A stretch of 8,500 bases of DNA from Candidatus Buchananbacteria bacterium RIFCSPLOWO2_02_FULL_46_11b (GTDB taxonomy: Bacteria > Patescibacteriota > Patescibacteriia > Buchananbacterales > UBA6539), in the NCBI GenBank assembly GCA_001817615.1, contig MHIR01000013.1, positions 1 through 8,500 on the forward strand. The letters run 5' to 3'. Both the position numbers and the translations under genes were made by a program. How positions within the stretch are numbered: position 1 is the stretch's first letter; each line of letters opens with the position of its first letter. The notes below the pieces were generated by a model that made no database searches, had not been told where the DNA came from, and saw only the letters and a list, made by a program, of their open reading frames with translations. Below are positions 1 through 4,349 of the stretch, piece after piece.

Positions 1-248
1 GCATCCGCCAGAATTTCCGAGCCGTCGGTCTGGCCGATGACCAGGGGTTCGGGAGAAATGAGCTTGAGGAACTCATTCTTCAAGGCGCCGGGTTCAATAT
101 CAACGATTTTTGCCCGGCCATGCAGGACATCCAAAATTCTAGGCAAGTTCTTAAACTGCCCAAGCTTCGTGACATCATCCGAAGTAAAACCCTCTTTTTG
201 CAAAGCTTCCATTAATTGATGCGTTTGACCTTCAGAGTAAGAAGACAT
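1..248 (-). CDS. Hypothetical protein, 5' part only (runs off the left edge)
   Basis: Reading the minus strand from an ATG at 248-246 gives 82 codons without a stop, beginning MSSYSEGQTHQLMEALQKEG, and leaving the window at position 1. The start is fixed by a good Shine-Dalgarno, AGGAG at 260-256, 7 bases upstream. The visible part has no signal peptide or membrane segment; it looks like a small soluble alpha/beta protein, with an N-terminal segment containing 'DDVTKLGQFKNLPRILDVL' followed by 'GRAKIVDIE'. Proteins with this kind of opening are common as short, unnamed genes in parcubacterial genomes (recollection, not a search result). I do not recognise a function. The gene is divergent from the small gene at 514 and probably has a roughly 150-nt 5' UTR with a large inverted repeat. 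Confidence 0.8.
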   Translation of the reverse strand, partial: MSSYSEGQTHQLMEALQKEGFTSDDVTKLGQFKNLPRILDVLHGRAKIVDIEPGALKNEFLKLISPEPLVIGQTDGSEILAD

Positions 249-264
249 GTCTTCTCTCCTTTCC

Positions 265-276
265 GGCACATGTGCC
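265..276. repeat. Perfect 12-bp palindrome GGCACATGTGCC next to the ribosome binding site
   Basis: GGCACATGTGCC is a perfect dyad 5 bases upstream (minus-strand sense) of the AGGAG Shine-Dalgarno at 260-256 of the leftward gene. It could be a protein-binding operator-type site or simply chance. It lies in the transcribed leader if the promoter at 404-431 is correct. Confidence 0.4.
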
Positions 277-309
277 AATTTGCCTTTTTTGCCAGTGGAC
301 CGCCGCAAT

Positions 310-380
310 AGCAGCCATAGCTAAAAGCTGCCTATTATCCTGAACTAGTCAAAAATAAGTGGCTTTTAGCTATAGCTGCT
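310..380. repeat. Large inverted repeat in the leader of the leftward gene
   Basis: Arms 310-328 (AGCAGCCATAGCTAAAAGC) and 362-380 are complementary at 18 of 19 positions (C316 faces A374), separated by 33 bases. The repeat lies between the predicted start of leftward transcription (about 397) and the start codon at 248, so it would fold as a stable hairpin in that mRNA leader. No T-run follows on either strand, so it is not a classical intrinsic terminator. A regulatory leader hairpin or a dispersed intergenic repeat are both possible. Confidence 0.7.
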
Positions 381-403
381 AATTTAAAAAGAACTGACAA
401 TGT

Positions 404-431
404 AATATACCACATCTATTAATTTTGTCAA
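404..431 (-). promoter_or_regulatory. Sigma70-type promoter for the leftward gene
   Basis: On the minus strand TTGACA (431-426) is followed after 16 bases by TATATT (409-404), a near-consensus pair. Transcription would start near 397, giving a leader of about 150 nt to the start codon at 248. The -35 box lies back to back with that of the rightward promoter at 445, 13 bases away, forming a divergent promoter pair. Confidence 0.6.
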
Positions 432-444
432 GCCAAGATACACC

Positions 445-472
445 TTGACATTTTCCAGAATTCGTTTAAAAT
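445..472 (+). promoter_or_regulatory. Sigma70-type promoter for the small gene(s) at 514-819
   Basis: TTGACA at 445-450, a 16-base spacer and TAAAAT at 467-472. Predicted start near 479-480, about 35 nt upstream of the ATG at 514. Confidence 0.65.
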
Positions 473-513
473 TAAGTTACCAAAAAACGACGCTAAAAAA
501 AGGAGGAAAAAGC

Positions 514-567
514 ATGGGTAAGAAAAAGAATAAAGGAAATGAGGCTACCGACGCTTCGCCCGGCTAA
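514..567 (+). CDS. 17-codon ORF (MGKKKNKGNEATDASPG), possible 5' part of an interrupted gene
   Basis: This ORF has a perfect AGGAGG Shine-Dalgarno (501-506) 7 bases before its ATG and sits correctly behind the promoter at 445-472, so translation very probably begins here. It is lysine-rich and ends at TAA 565-567. The next 8 codons (568-591) are open in the same frame and lead directly into the ATG of the ORF at 592-819. Three readings are possible: a genuine leader peptide with reinitiation 24 bases downstream, a gene broken by a point mutation to TAA, or a sequencing/assembly error (AAA or CAA in place of TAA would restore one 101-residue protein). Confidence 0.55.
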   Translation: MGKKKNKGNEATDASPG

Positions 568-591
568 ATTCAATTTAAGCTCCGGACGCCA

Positions 592-819
592 ATGTTGCCA
601 AATGAAATTGCCAAAAAGCTCGGCATTGAATTCAGCGGCTTAATGCTCATTGCTTCGGTTAGAGGCGGCAGCCGCCGGCTTATTGGCTTAATCAATAAAG
701 ATTGCCAATCTTTTAAACTTTGCCAACCGGGTGACGACCAGCCTGAAGACATTAACCGGCTGTTAAAAATGGCCATTATCCCCAAGGCGAAAGAATTCGC
801 CGCTAAGGTCAAGGATTAG
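592..819 (+). CDS. Small hypothetical protein, possibly the main part of an interrupted gene
   Basis: The 75-residue ORF from ATG 592 to TAG 817-819 has no Shine-Dalgarno of its own, whereas the in-frame ATG at 514 does. Its composition looks like a real folded protein: a helix-like start (MLPNEIAKKLGIEFSGLMLI), a segment with several Arg/Gly residues (SVRGGSRRLIGL) and a charged C-terminal helix ending KEFAAKVKD. No signal peptide is seen and I do not recognise the family. It is followed 18 bases later by a strong terminator, so it belongs to a one-gene transcript with the ORF at 514. The antisense ORF over the same stretch has no ribosome binding site and is taken as a shadow. Confidence 0.6.
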   Translation: MLPNEIAKKLGIEFSGLMLIASVRGGSRRLIGLINKDCQSFKLCQPGDDQPEDINRLLKMAIIPKAKEFAAKVKD

Positions 820-837
820 CGCCAAAACAATTTATGG

Positions 838-869
838 CCGCCAAGGAAGATTAACTTGGCGGTTTTTTT
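838..869 (+). terminator. Intrinsic terminator after the 514-819 unit
   Basis: An 8-bp perfect stem, CCGCCAAG (838-845) with CTTGGCGG (855-862), a 9-base loop and seven Ts (863-869). It ends the unit started at the 445-472 promoter. Confidence 0.9.
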
Positions 870-958
870 ATTTCACAAAAACACGTGCTGGACTTATTTT
901 CAAAAAAATAAAGCTTATTCTTTTTATTTTTATGAATAATGCCAATATTAGGGAAAAA

Positions 959-1008
959 CACGAAAACACGAAAACAATTATTTAAATTTTTGCTTTTTTG
1001 TTTTCGTG
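959..1008. repeat. CACGAAAA-type inverted repeat, copy 1
   Basis: Two tandem CACGAAAA units (959-966, 967-974); CACGAAAACAA at 967-977 is complementary to TTGTTTTCGTG at 998-1008 across an AT-rich 20-base loop containing TTAAATTTTTG. A closely similar element lies at 8360-8409. Apart from this repeat, the gene-free stretch 870-1020 is AT-rich and shows nothing else I can support. Confidence 0.65.
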
Positions 1009-1020
1009 CTTTCCGCCGCC

Positions 1021-1049
1021 TTGACATTTCCCCGGCCTTGGTTTACTAT
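1021..1049 (+). promoter_or_regulatory. Strong sigma70-type promoter
   Basis: TTGACA at 1021-1026, an exact 17-base spacer and TACTAT at 1044-1049. Predicted start near 1056. It drives the short transcript that ends at the terminator 1253-1288. Confidence 0.75.
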
Positions 1050-1082
1050 TAATCTTGTCCAACTAAACGGAGGGTGTGACTC

Positions 1083-1172
1083 ATGGGTAAATGGCATACC
1101 CCGCAATGTCTGGGTGGCAGTTATGGTCGATTATCTCCGCCAGCCAGGCCGAAAAGATTGGAGGTGATCTAA
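1083..1172 (+). CDS. 29-codon ORF within the structured transcript
   Basis: ATG at 1083 follows GGAGG (1069-1073) by 9 bases and reads MGKWHTPQCLGGSYGRLSPP and nine more residues to TAA 1170-1172. The translation signals are good, but the peptide has no recognisable family. Its second half overlaps the 5' strands of the stems described for the 1056-1288 RNA, so translation would disrupt that fold. A further GAGGAGG at 1198-1204 precedes only a 3-codon GTG ORF (1213-1224). It may be a real small protein, a leader peptide, or a chance ORF in a non-coding RNA; an overlapping 69-codon frame from 1091 runs through the terminator and is less likely. Confidence 0.4.
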   Translation: MGKWHTPQCLGGSYGRLSPPARPKRLEVI

Positions 1173-1252
1173 TCTCAAAACCTGGCCAAACGGCGGAGAG
1201 GAGGTGGCAACCGTGCTATTCTGAAGGGGCCACGACCCGAATATCGACCACG

Positions 1253-1288
1253 CGAACCCGGGTAATTTTTACCGGGTTCGTTTTTTTT
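1253..1288 (+). terminator. Intrinsic terminator of the 1056-1288 transcript
   Basis: CGAACCCGG (1253-1261) pairs with CCGGGTTCG (1272-1280), 9 bp, followed by eight Ts (1281-1288). Confidence 0.9.
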
Positions 1289-1298
1289 AGCCGATGCT

Positions 1299-1326
1299 AA
1301 TCTACGAATTATCCGAATCTACGAAT
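1299..1326. repeat. Direct repeat of AATCTACGAAT
   Basis: AATCTACGAAT occurs at 1299-1309 and 1316-1326, a 17-base period, between a terminator and the next promoter. It could be a binding-site pair or residue of a local duplication; no function can be stated. Confidence 0.45.
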
Positions 1327-1370
1327 AAAGCTTTACCAACTATCTGCGGATTGACATCGCGATATGAGCT

Positions 1371-1399
1371 TTGACTTTTTTTCGCCAAACAATTAAACT
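1371..1399 (+). promoter_or_regulatory. Sigma70-type promoter for the 1427 gene
   Basis: TTGACT (1371-1376), 17-base spacer, TAAACT (1394-1399). Predicted start near 1406, about 20 nt upstream of the ATG at 1427. A second TTGACA at 1351-1356 has no matching -10 box. Confidence 0.6.
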
Positions 1400-1426
1400 G
1401 ATAACAACGTCATTAAGGAGGGTGGA

Positions 1427-1672
1427 ATGAACAATAAAAATCTTGGTTTTGCCGTAATTTATGTTTTGACCATGCTTTTGGCCGCGGGCTTAACCGGCTT
1501 AATCCAAGCCTTGCCGCCAGCCATTAATGTGCAAGTGCGAATGGAAATAACGGCGCCGGGGGATTGCCCCAAATCCAATCAAGTTCTGGTCAATCCGATT
1601 TATTGGCCCAATAAAAACGACCGTCTGATATTTGCGCTTTCGGCCCCAAAGATTTTCTTTGGGGTTTTTTAA
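1427..1672 (+). CDS. Small hypothetical membrane-anchored or secreted protein
   Basis: An 81-residue ORF with an excellent ribosome site (AAGGAGGGTG, 1415-1424). Residues about 5-28 (NLGFAVIYVLTMLLAAGLTG and on) form one hydrophobic segment, either an uncleaved N-terminal anchor or a signal peptide. The remaining 50 or so residues have no motif I recognise. The odd feature is the 3' end: the last nine codons are the terminator hairpin itself, and the TAA stop (1670-1672) begins on the last base of its T-run. A single extra base in the A5 run at 1613-1617 would instead end the protein at TGA 1626-1628, before the hairpin, so a frameshift or sequencing error near there is a live alternative. 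Confidence 0.6.
   Translation: MNNKNLGFAVIYVLTMLLAAGLTGLIQALPPAINVQVRMEITAPGDCPKSNQVLVNPIYWPNKNDRLIFALSAPKIFFGVF
1644..1670 (+). terminator. Intrinsic terminator overlapping the end of the 1427 gene
   Basis: CCCCAAAGA (1644-1652) pairs perfectly with TCTTTGGGG (1656-1664) over a 3-base loop, followed by six Ts (1665-1670). It is one of the strongest terminators in the window, yet it lies inside the reading frame of the gene it ends. Confidence 0.9.
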
Positions 1673-1690
1673 AAAAGCCAATCAAGCGCC

Positions 1691-1719
1691 TTTCACAATC
1701 CGCAATAATATGCTAAAAT
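1691..1719 (+). promoter_or_regulatory. Possible extended -10 promoter for the zinc-ribbon gene
   Basis: TGCTAAAAT at 1711-1719 is an extended -10 (TGn plus TAAAAT). The expected -35 position (1691-1696, TTTCAC) is poor, so recognition would depend on the extended -10. It lies just after a terminator and about 50 bases before the ATG at 1771. Confidence 0.4.
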
Positions 1720-1770
1720 AAAATCAGCAATTAACCGAGGTCTGACAAAGAAAGGAAAGGAGGCTGGTTT

Positions 1771-2223
1771 ATGTTATACTTGGTTGTTGAAGTGGAATGC
1801 CCCCGCTGCGGCGCCAGGGGACTGGTGGAGTTGCCGCCGGTTGGCGCCGTAATAATCGGGCCTTGTCCGGAATGCCAAGATTTAGTTTTAATCTTTATGG
1901 GCAAAGCCCTGGCTTTGGACAATAAGATTATCAATCAAGGTACCCCGGCGGCGAAAGAAAAACATATTTTTCAAGTTCTGGCGGAATTCCTCCGGGAAAG
2001 AATCGCGCCGCTGGTTGAAGAGCTGCCGGATTTTGGCTCTTGGCCGAATAAGGCGCCAAAAAAGCCGGCCGCGGTCCCAAACGGCTCTTTGCCGATTACC
2101 AATCATGACCTGGAAGTGTTTCAGCGTGAAATGAATGTGCTTGATCTGGGCAATCCCGATCTCTTTAAGGCGATTTTTGGGCCCGGCCAGAATAACGAAC
2201 CGCCCGACGGCTCCCGGGCTTAG
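1771..2223 (+). CDS. Zinc-ribbon hypothetical protein
   Basis: A 150-residue soluble protein with AAAGGAGG (1756-1763) 7 bases before the ATG. The N-terminal part has two Cys pairs, CPRC (10-13) and CPEC (32-35), separated by a hydrophobic turn (LVELPPVGAVIIGP); this is a typical zinc ribbon that should bind one zinc ion. A hydrophobic strand (LVLIFMGKALALD, about 37-49) follows, then a charged helix (about 61-86), a Pro/Ala-rich linker (about 88-103) and a C-terminal segment ITNHDLEVFQREMN...LDLGNPDLFKAIFG (about 108-137). That last pattern resembles a segment I associate with other zinc-ribbon proteins of unknown function in PVC-group and candidate-phylum bacteria (memory only). The role is unknown; a nucleic-acid or protein adaptor is a guess. 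It is a single-gene unit with its own terminator. Confidence 0.85.
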   Translation: MLYLVVEVECPRCGARGLVELPPVGAVIIGPCPECQDLVLIFMGKALALDNKIINQGTPAAKEKHIFQVLAEFLRERIAPLVEELPDFGSWPNKAPKKPAAVPNGSLPITNHDLEVFQREMNVLDLGNPDLFKAIFGPGQNNEPPDGSRA

Positions 2224-2234
2224 GCAATTTTTCG

Positions 2235-2277
2235 GCCCTTCAACCGCGACAATCGCGGGCGGAGGGTCTTTTTTTTT
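2235..2277 (+). terminator. Intrinsic terminator after the zinc-ribbon gene
   Basis: The inner stem CCGCGA (2244-2249) pairs with TCGCGG (2253-2258). After a 2x2 internal loop the outer stem CCCTTC (2236-2241) pairs with GGAGGG (2261-2266, one G-T pair), and nine Ts follow (2269-2277). Confidence 0.85.
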
Positions 2278-2297
2278 ACTGAAATTTAAGCTAAAAT
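2269..2297 (+). promoter_or_regulatory. Probable promoter giving a leaderless mRNA
   Basis: TAAAAT at 2292-2297 is preceded at 17 bases by the T-run of the previous terminator as a poor -35 (TTTTTT, 2269-2274). A start 7 bases after the -10 box would fall on A2304, the first base of the ATG. There is no Shine-Dalgarno before that ATG, which fits leaderless initiation. Confidence 0.45.
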
Positions 2298-2303
2298 GAC
2301 ATT

Positions 2304-3770
2304 ATGAGATTAAATCTCTTCGGCAAATTATTCCAGACCGCGGTTTTATTTTTAGTTTTAGTTGAGCTTTTGTCGCTTTTAGCTCAATTTTTTCCTTGGC
2401 TCAACCAAGTGGCTTTTATAATTATTGTCGCCGCGGCTTTTATTTTAGCGCTTTATAAGCTGGAATCCGGCCTTTATATTCTTTTGGCCGAGCTTTTTAC
2501 CGGCGGGTTGGGCTACCTTTTTTGGTTTGACTTCGGCGGAACTAAAGTGTCTTTGCGAATCGGATTATTTCTAGTTATTTTTACCGCCTGGGCGATAACT
2601 CAAAGCTTAAAGCTAAAAACTAAAAGCTTGAATCTCTTTTATTCATTATTGGCAATAATAATTCTCTACGGCCTCTTTAACGGCTGGAGACAGAATAATC
2701 CGGCTTTCGTCTTTGCCGACGCCAACGGCTGGTTCTATTTCGCCTTACTGCCGGTGTTTTGGCGGGTTTTAAAGGAAGAAAAAAACCGGGAAAACATTTT
2801 ACAAATTTTAACCGGCGCCACGGGCTTTTTAGCGGCAAAAACCTTGGCGGTTTTATTTTTATTTTCCCATAATTTCGCCGGCCTCGGCGGGATATTTTAC
2901 AACTGGATTAGGGACACGAGAGCGGGGGAGATCACCTATGTTTCCGGCGCGATTTTCCGCGTCTTTTTCCAGTCCCAGATTTACGGCTTAATCGGTTTTT
3001 TCGTCATTTTGGCGATTTTAATCGGCGCCAAAAAAACCGGAAAAAAAGATTATTTTTTTGCCGGCCTTTACCTGTATCTGGCAAGTTTAGCCGTCATTAT
3101 CAGCCAATCAAGGAGCTTCTGGGTTGGGGGATTGGCCGGCTTATTTTTTCTTTTTATCTTTGCTTTTCGGCCATTTAATCTCGGCCTCAAAAAAATCGCG
3201 GCCCTGTTTTTTATTCTGCTAATCGCGCTGGCTTCCCAAATTTTACTGGTCAATCTGCTAACCGGCAATCTTTCCGGCAATTTGGTTGCCAAGCGCTTTA
3301 ATAATTTAGCCGCCGAACCGGCCAGCCAAAGCCGCTTAAGCCAGCTTGGACCCTTAACCCAAGCGATTGCCCAAAAGCCGTTTTTCGGCTATGGCTTTGG
3401 CAAAACTTTGACTTACCAAAGCCAGGACCCCCGGGTTTTAAAAACCAATCCCGGCGGCGATTACACGACTTACGCTTTTGAATGGGGCTATTTAGATATT
3501 GCCTTAAAGCTCGGGCTGGTTGGCTTGGGCGTTTATCTGGCCTTGGTTATTCGTCTGGCATTACGGCTTTGGGCTTTGGGCTTTGGGCTTAGAGCCCACG
3601 GCTCAAAGCTCGCCGCCCAAAGCCCATGGCTCAAAAATTTAAGCATTGGACTGTCGCTAGGACTGATTGCTTTAGGCGTGACCAATATCTTTTCGCCTTA
3701 CCTGAATCATCCTTTGGGCATTACTTATATTATGATAGTTTCTGCTTTCATCCTTTCATCAGAAACTTAG
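2304..3770 (+). CDS. O-antigen ligase/polymerase-like (Wzy_C type) membrane protein
   Basis: A 488-residue, very hydrophobic protein with about 11-13 predicted membrane segments from residue 10 to the C-terminus. The order fits the O-antigen ligase family (WaaL/Wzy, Wzy_C domain): N-terminal membrane bundle, a charged loop at about 195-215 (FYNWIRDTRAGEITYVSG), the conserved SQSRSFW motif after a membrane segment (267-273), a large outside loop at about 320-395 with PFFGYGFGKTL (starting at 359) and NPGGDYTTYAFEWGYL, then further membrane segments. Family members transfer or polymerise lipid-linked glycans at the outer face of the cytoplasmic membrane. In a CPR cell the likely substrate is a surface polysaccharide or glycoprotein glycan; this is inference. 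Translation seems to start without a leader. An inverted repeat (3577-3626) is embedded in a cytoplasmic or loop segment. The next gene begins 2 bases after its TAG stop, suggesting coupled translation. Confidence 0.85.
   Translation: MRLNLFGKLFQTAVLFLVLVELLSLLAQFFPWLNQVAFIIIVAAAFILALYKLESGLYILLAELFTGGLGYLFWFDFGGTKVSLRIGLFLVIFTAWAITQSLKLKTKSLNLFYSLLAIIILYGLFNGWRQNNPAFVFADANGWFYFALLPVFWRVLKEEKNRENILQILTGATGFLAAKTLAVLFLFSHNFAGLGGIFYNWIRDTRAGEITYVSGAIFRVFFQSQIYGLIGFFVILAILIGAKKTGKKDYFFAGLYLYLASLAVIISQSRSFWVGGLAGLFFLFIFAFRPFNLGLKKIAALFFILLIALASQILLVNLLTGNLSGNLVAKRFNNLAAEPASQSRLSQLGPLTQAIAQKPFFGYGFGKTLTYQSQDPRVLKTNPGGDYTTYAFEWGYLDIALKLGLVGLGVYLALVIRLALRLWALGFGLRAHGSKLAAQSPWLKNLSIGLSLGLIALGVTNIFSPYLNHPLGITYIMIVSAFILSSET
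3577..3635. repeat. Inverted and direct repeats inside the ligase-like gene
   Basis: TGGGCTTTGGGC (3577-3588) is perfectly complementary to GCCCAAAGCCCA (3615-3626). Between them GAGCC/GGCTC (3592-3596/3600-3604) forms an inner hairpin, and AGCCCACGGCTCAAA (3593-3607) recurs with one change at 3621-3635. GGGCTTT is also tandemly repeated from 3571. The stretch encodes LWALGFGLRAHGSKLAAQSP without breaking the frame. Confidence 0.7.
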
Positions 3771-3772
3771 CC

Positions 3773-4042
3773 ATGCCGACTTTTGCCGAAAAAGTTTATC
3801 ATGTCGTGAAAAAAATCCCCAAAGGGAAAACTTTGACTTATTCGCAAGTCGCCAAGCGGGCCGGCCGGCCCGGGGCTTTTCGCGCCGCCGGCAATATTTT
3901 AAATAAAAATTTTAACCCGAAAATTCCCTGCCACCGCGTCATCCGCCAGGACGGCCAAACCGGCGGCTACAACCGCGGGGCGAAAAATAAAATCAAGCTT
4001 CTTTTGGCCGAAGGCGCGATCAATAAAACAATAAAGCAATAA
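3773..4042 (+). CDS. MGMT/Ogt-family alkyltransferase, stand-alone catalytic domain
   Basis: An 89-residue protein matching the C-terminal DNA-binding and active-site domain of O6-alkylguanine-DNA alkyltransferases. Visible family features are FAEKVYHVVKKIPKGKTLTY (4-23) with the conserved Tyr, RAAGN (37-41) holding the arginine 'finger' and the following Asn, and the active-site PCHRVI (52-57) with Cys53, then GGY (64-66). Because Cys53 is present rather than the Trp of alkyltransferase-like proteins, it could be a true suicide repair enzyme, though lack of the N-terminal domain is also typical of alkyltransferase-like and small Ogt-type proteins. ATG 3773 was chosen because the domain begins there; an in-frame ATG at 3626 would add residues that duplicate part of the ligase gene in another frame. 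It has no good Shine-Dalgarno and lies 2 bases after the upstream stop, so coupling is likely. Its last eight codons are part of a long inverted repeat. Confidence 0.9.
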   Translation: MPTFAEKVYHVVKKIPKGKTLTYSQVAKRAGRPGAFRAAGNILNKNFNPKIPCHRVIRQDGQTGGYNRGAKNKIKLLLAEGAINKTIKQ

Positions 4043-4107
4043 AACAAAAATGTAGAGACGCGGGGCCGCCGCGTCTGTACTTGTTTTATTGCTTTATTGT
4101 TTTATTG
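4021..4107. repeat. 27-bp perfect inverted repeat built from 8-base units, with inner GC hairpin
   Basis: The arm 4021-4047 consists of tandem CAATAAAA/CAATAAAG units and is perfectly complementary to 4081-4107. Inside, GTA (4052-4054) pairs with TAC (4078-4080) and AGACGCGG (4056-4063) with CCGCGTCT (4069-4076). The 5' arm carries the last codons and stop of the alkyltransferase gene. The inner part resembles the GTAGAGACGCG-type palindromes I recall from intergenic regions of various bacteria. No T-run follows directly, so termination here is uncertain. The arm may serve as an mRNA 3'-end stabiliser. Confidence 0.85.
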
Positions 4108-4143
4108 AAAAGTGATGTTTTTTTATTTTCTTAAAATTCCCAT

Positions 4144-4181
4144 TTGACATAATTCTTGAATAGGAGTATGCCGAAGATAGG
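4144..4181 (+). promoter_or_regulatory. Promoter of the large lipoprotein gene, copy 1 of a repeated promoter block
   Basis: TTGACA (4144-4149) is followed after 17 bases by TATGCC (4167-4172). The block GGAGTATGCCGAAGATAGG (4163-4181) recurs at 8482-8500 with a single difference and at exactly the same distance from a TTGACA. Transcription would start near 4179, leaving a 170-nt leader. Confidence 0.6.
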
Positions 4182-4204
4182 GGAAGCCCGATGGGCGGGC
4201 TTCC
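4182..4204 (+). promoter_or_regulatory. 5'-terminal mRNA hairpin
   Basis: GGAAGCCCG (4182-4190) pairs perfectly with CGGGCTTCC (4196-4204) around a 5-base loop, within a few bases of the predicted transcript start. Without a T-run it is not a terminator; it would cap the 5' end of the lipoprotein mRNA and could stabilise it. The rest of the 307-base gap (4043-4349) holds the inverted repeat, the promoter and an in-frame ATG at 4278, and nothing else I can support. Confidence 0.65.
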
Positions 4205-4349
4205 GGAACTTTGACAATTTAGCTGAATTTAGGCAAAGAAAATCCTGATTGTCTTTAATGACGAAAGGAATGAAAAAATGAGTCAGATAGGTATTGGCTG
4301 TTCAGTAAATAAACAACACAACGTAATTTGGAAAAAAGGAGAGAAAATC

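Larger units (their letters stand above)
1056..1288 (+). ncRNA. Candidate structured small RNA of about 230 nt
   Basis: Between a strong promoter and a strong terminator there is no long convincing gene, but the sequence folds well by hand. P1 pairs TGGTCGAT (1124-1131) with ATCGACCA (1243-1250), 8 bp. It encloses P2, CTCCGCC (1135-1141) with GGCGGAG (1192-1198), continued by GCCAGG (1143-1148) with CCTGGC (1181-1186) after an internal loop. P3 pairs GTGGC (1204-1208) with GCCAC (1229-1233). P2 is capped by AGATT/AATCT (1155-1159/1171-1175), whose 11-base loop (1160-1170) shows GGAGGTGATCT, a near-perfect complement of a typical 16S rRNA 3' end. P1 to P3 form a three-way junction just before the terminator. 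The fold is seen in the sequence; the non-coding role is inference. The alternative is an mRNA for the 29-codon ORF at 1083. It does not match RNase P, tmRNA, SRP or 6S hallmarks that I know. Confidence 0.5.

Noticed and set aside
570..812. Minus-strand ORF of 80 codons opposite the small gene at 592-819
   Set aside because: It has no Shine-Dalgarno, and the promoter and terminator both support the plus strand.
1091..1300. 69-codon plus-strand ORF
   Set aside because: It has no ribosome site, runs through a strong terminator, and its C-terminus is just the translated T-run.
3626..3772. Extension of the alkyltransferase gene to ATG 3626
   Set aside because: The extra 49 residues are the ligase-like gene read in another frame, with no family similarity. 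The domain begins at ATG 3773.
4182..4204. Hairpin upstream of the lipoprotein gene as a terminator for the ligase/alkyltransferase unit
   Set aside because: No T-run follows the stem, and it lies immediately at the predicted start of the next transcript.
4211..4240. Second TTGACA (4211-4216) as another promoter for the lipoprotein gene
   Set aside because: No acceptable -10 box lies 15-19 bases downstream.
4278..4349. 24-codon N-terminal extension of the lipoprotein from ATG 4278
   Set aside because: It has only a modest AAAGGA site and would place a charged, non-hydrophobic stretch before a standard lipoprotein signal peptide. ATG 4350 has a better Shine-Dalgarno and starts the signal exactly.
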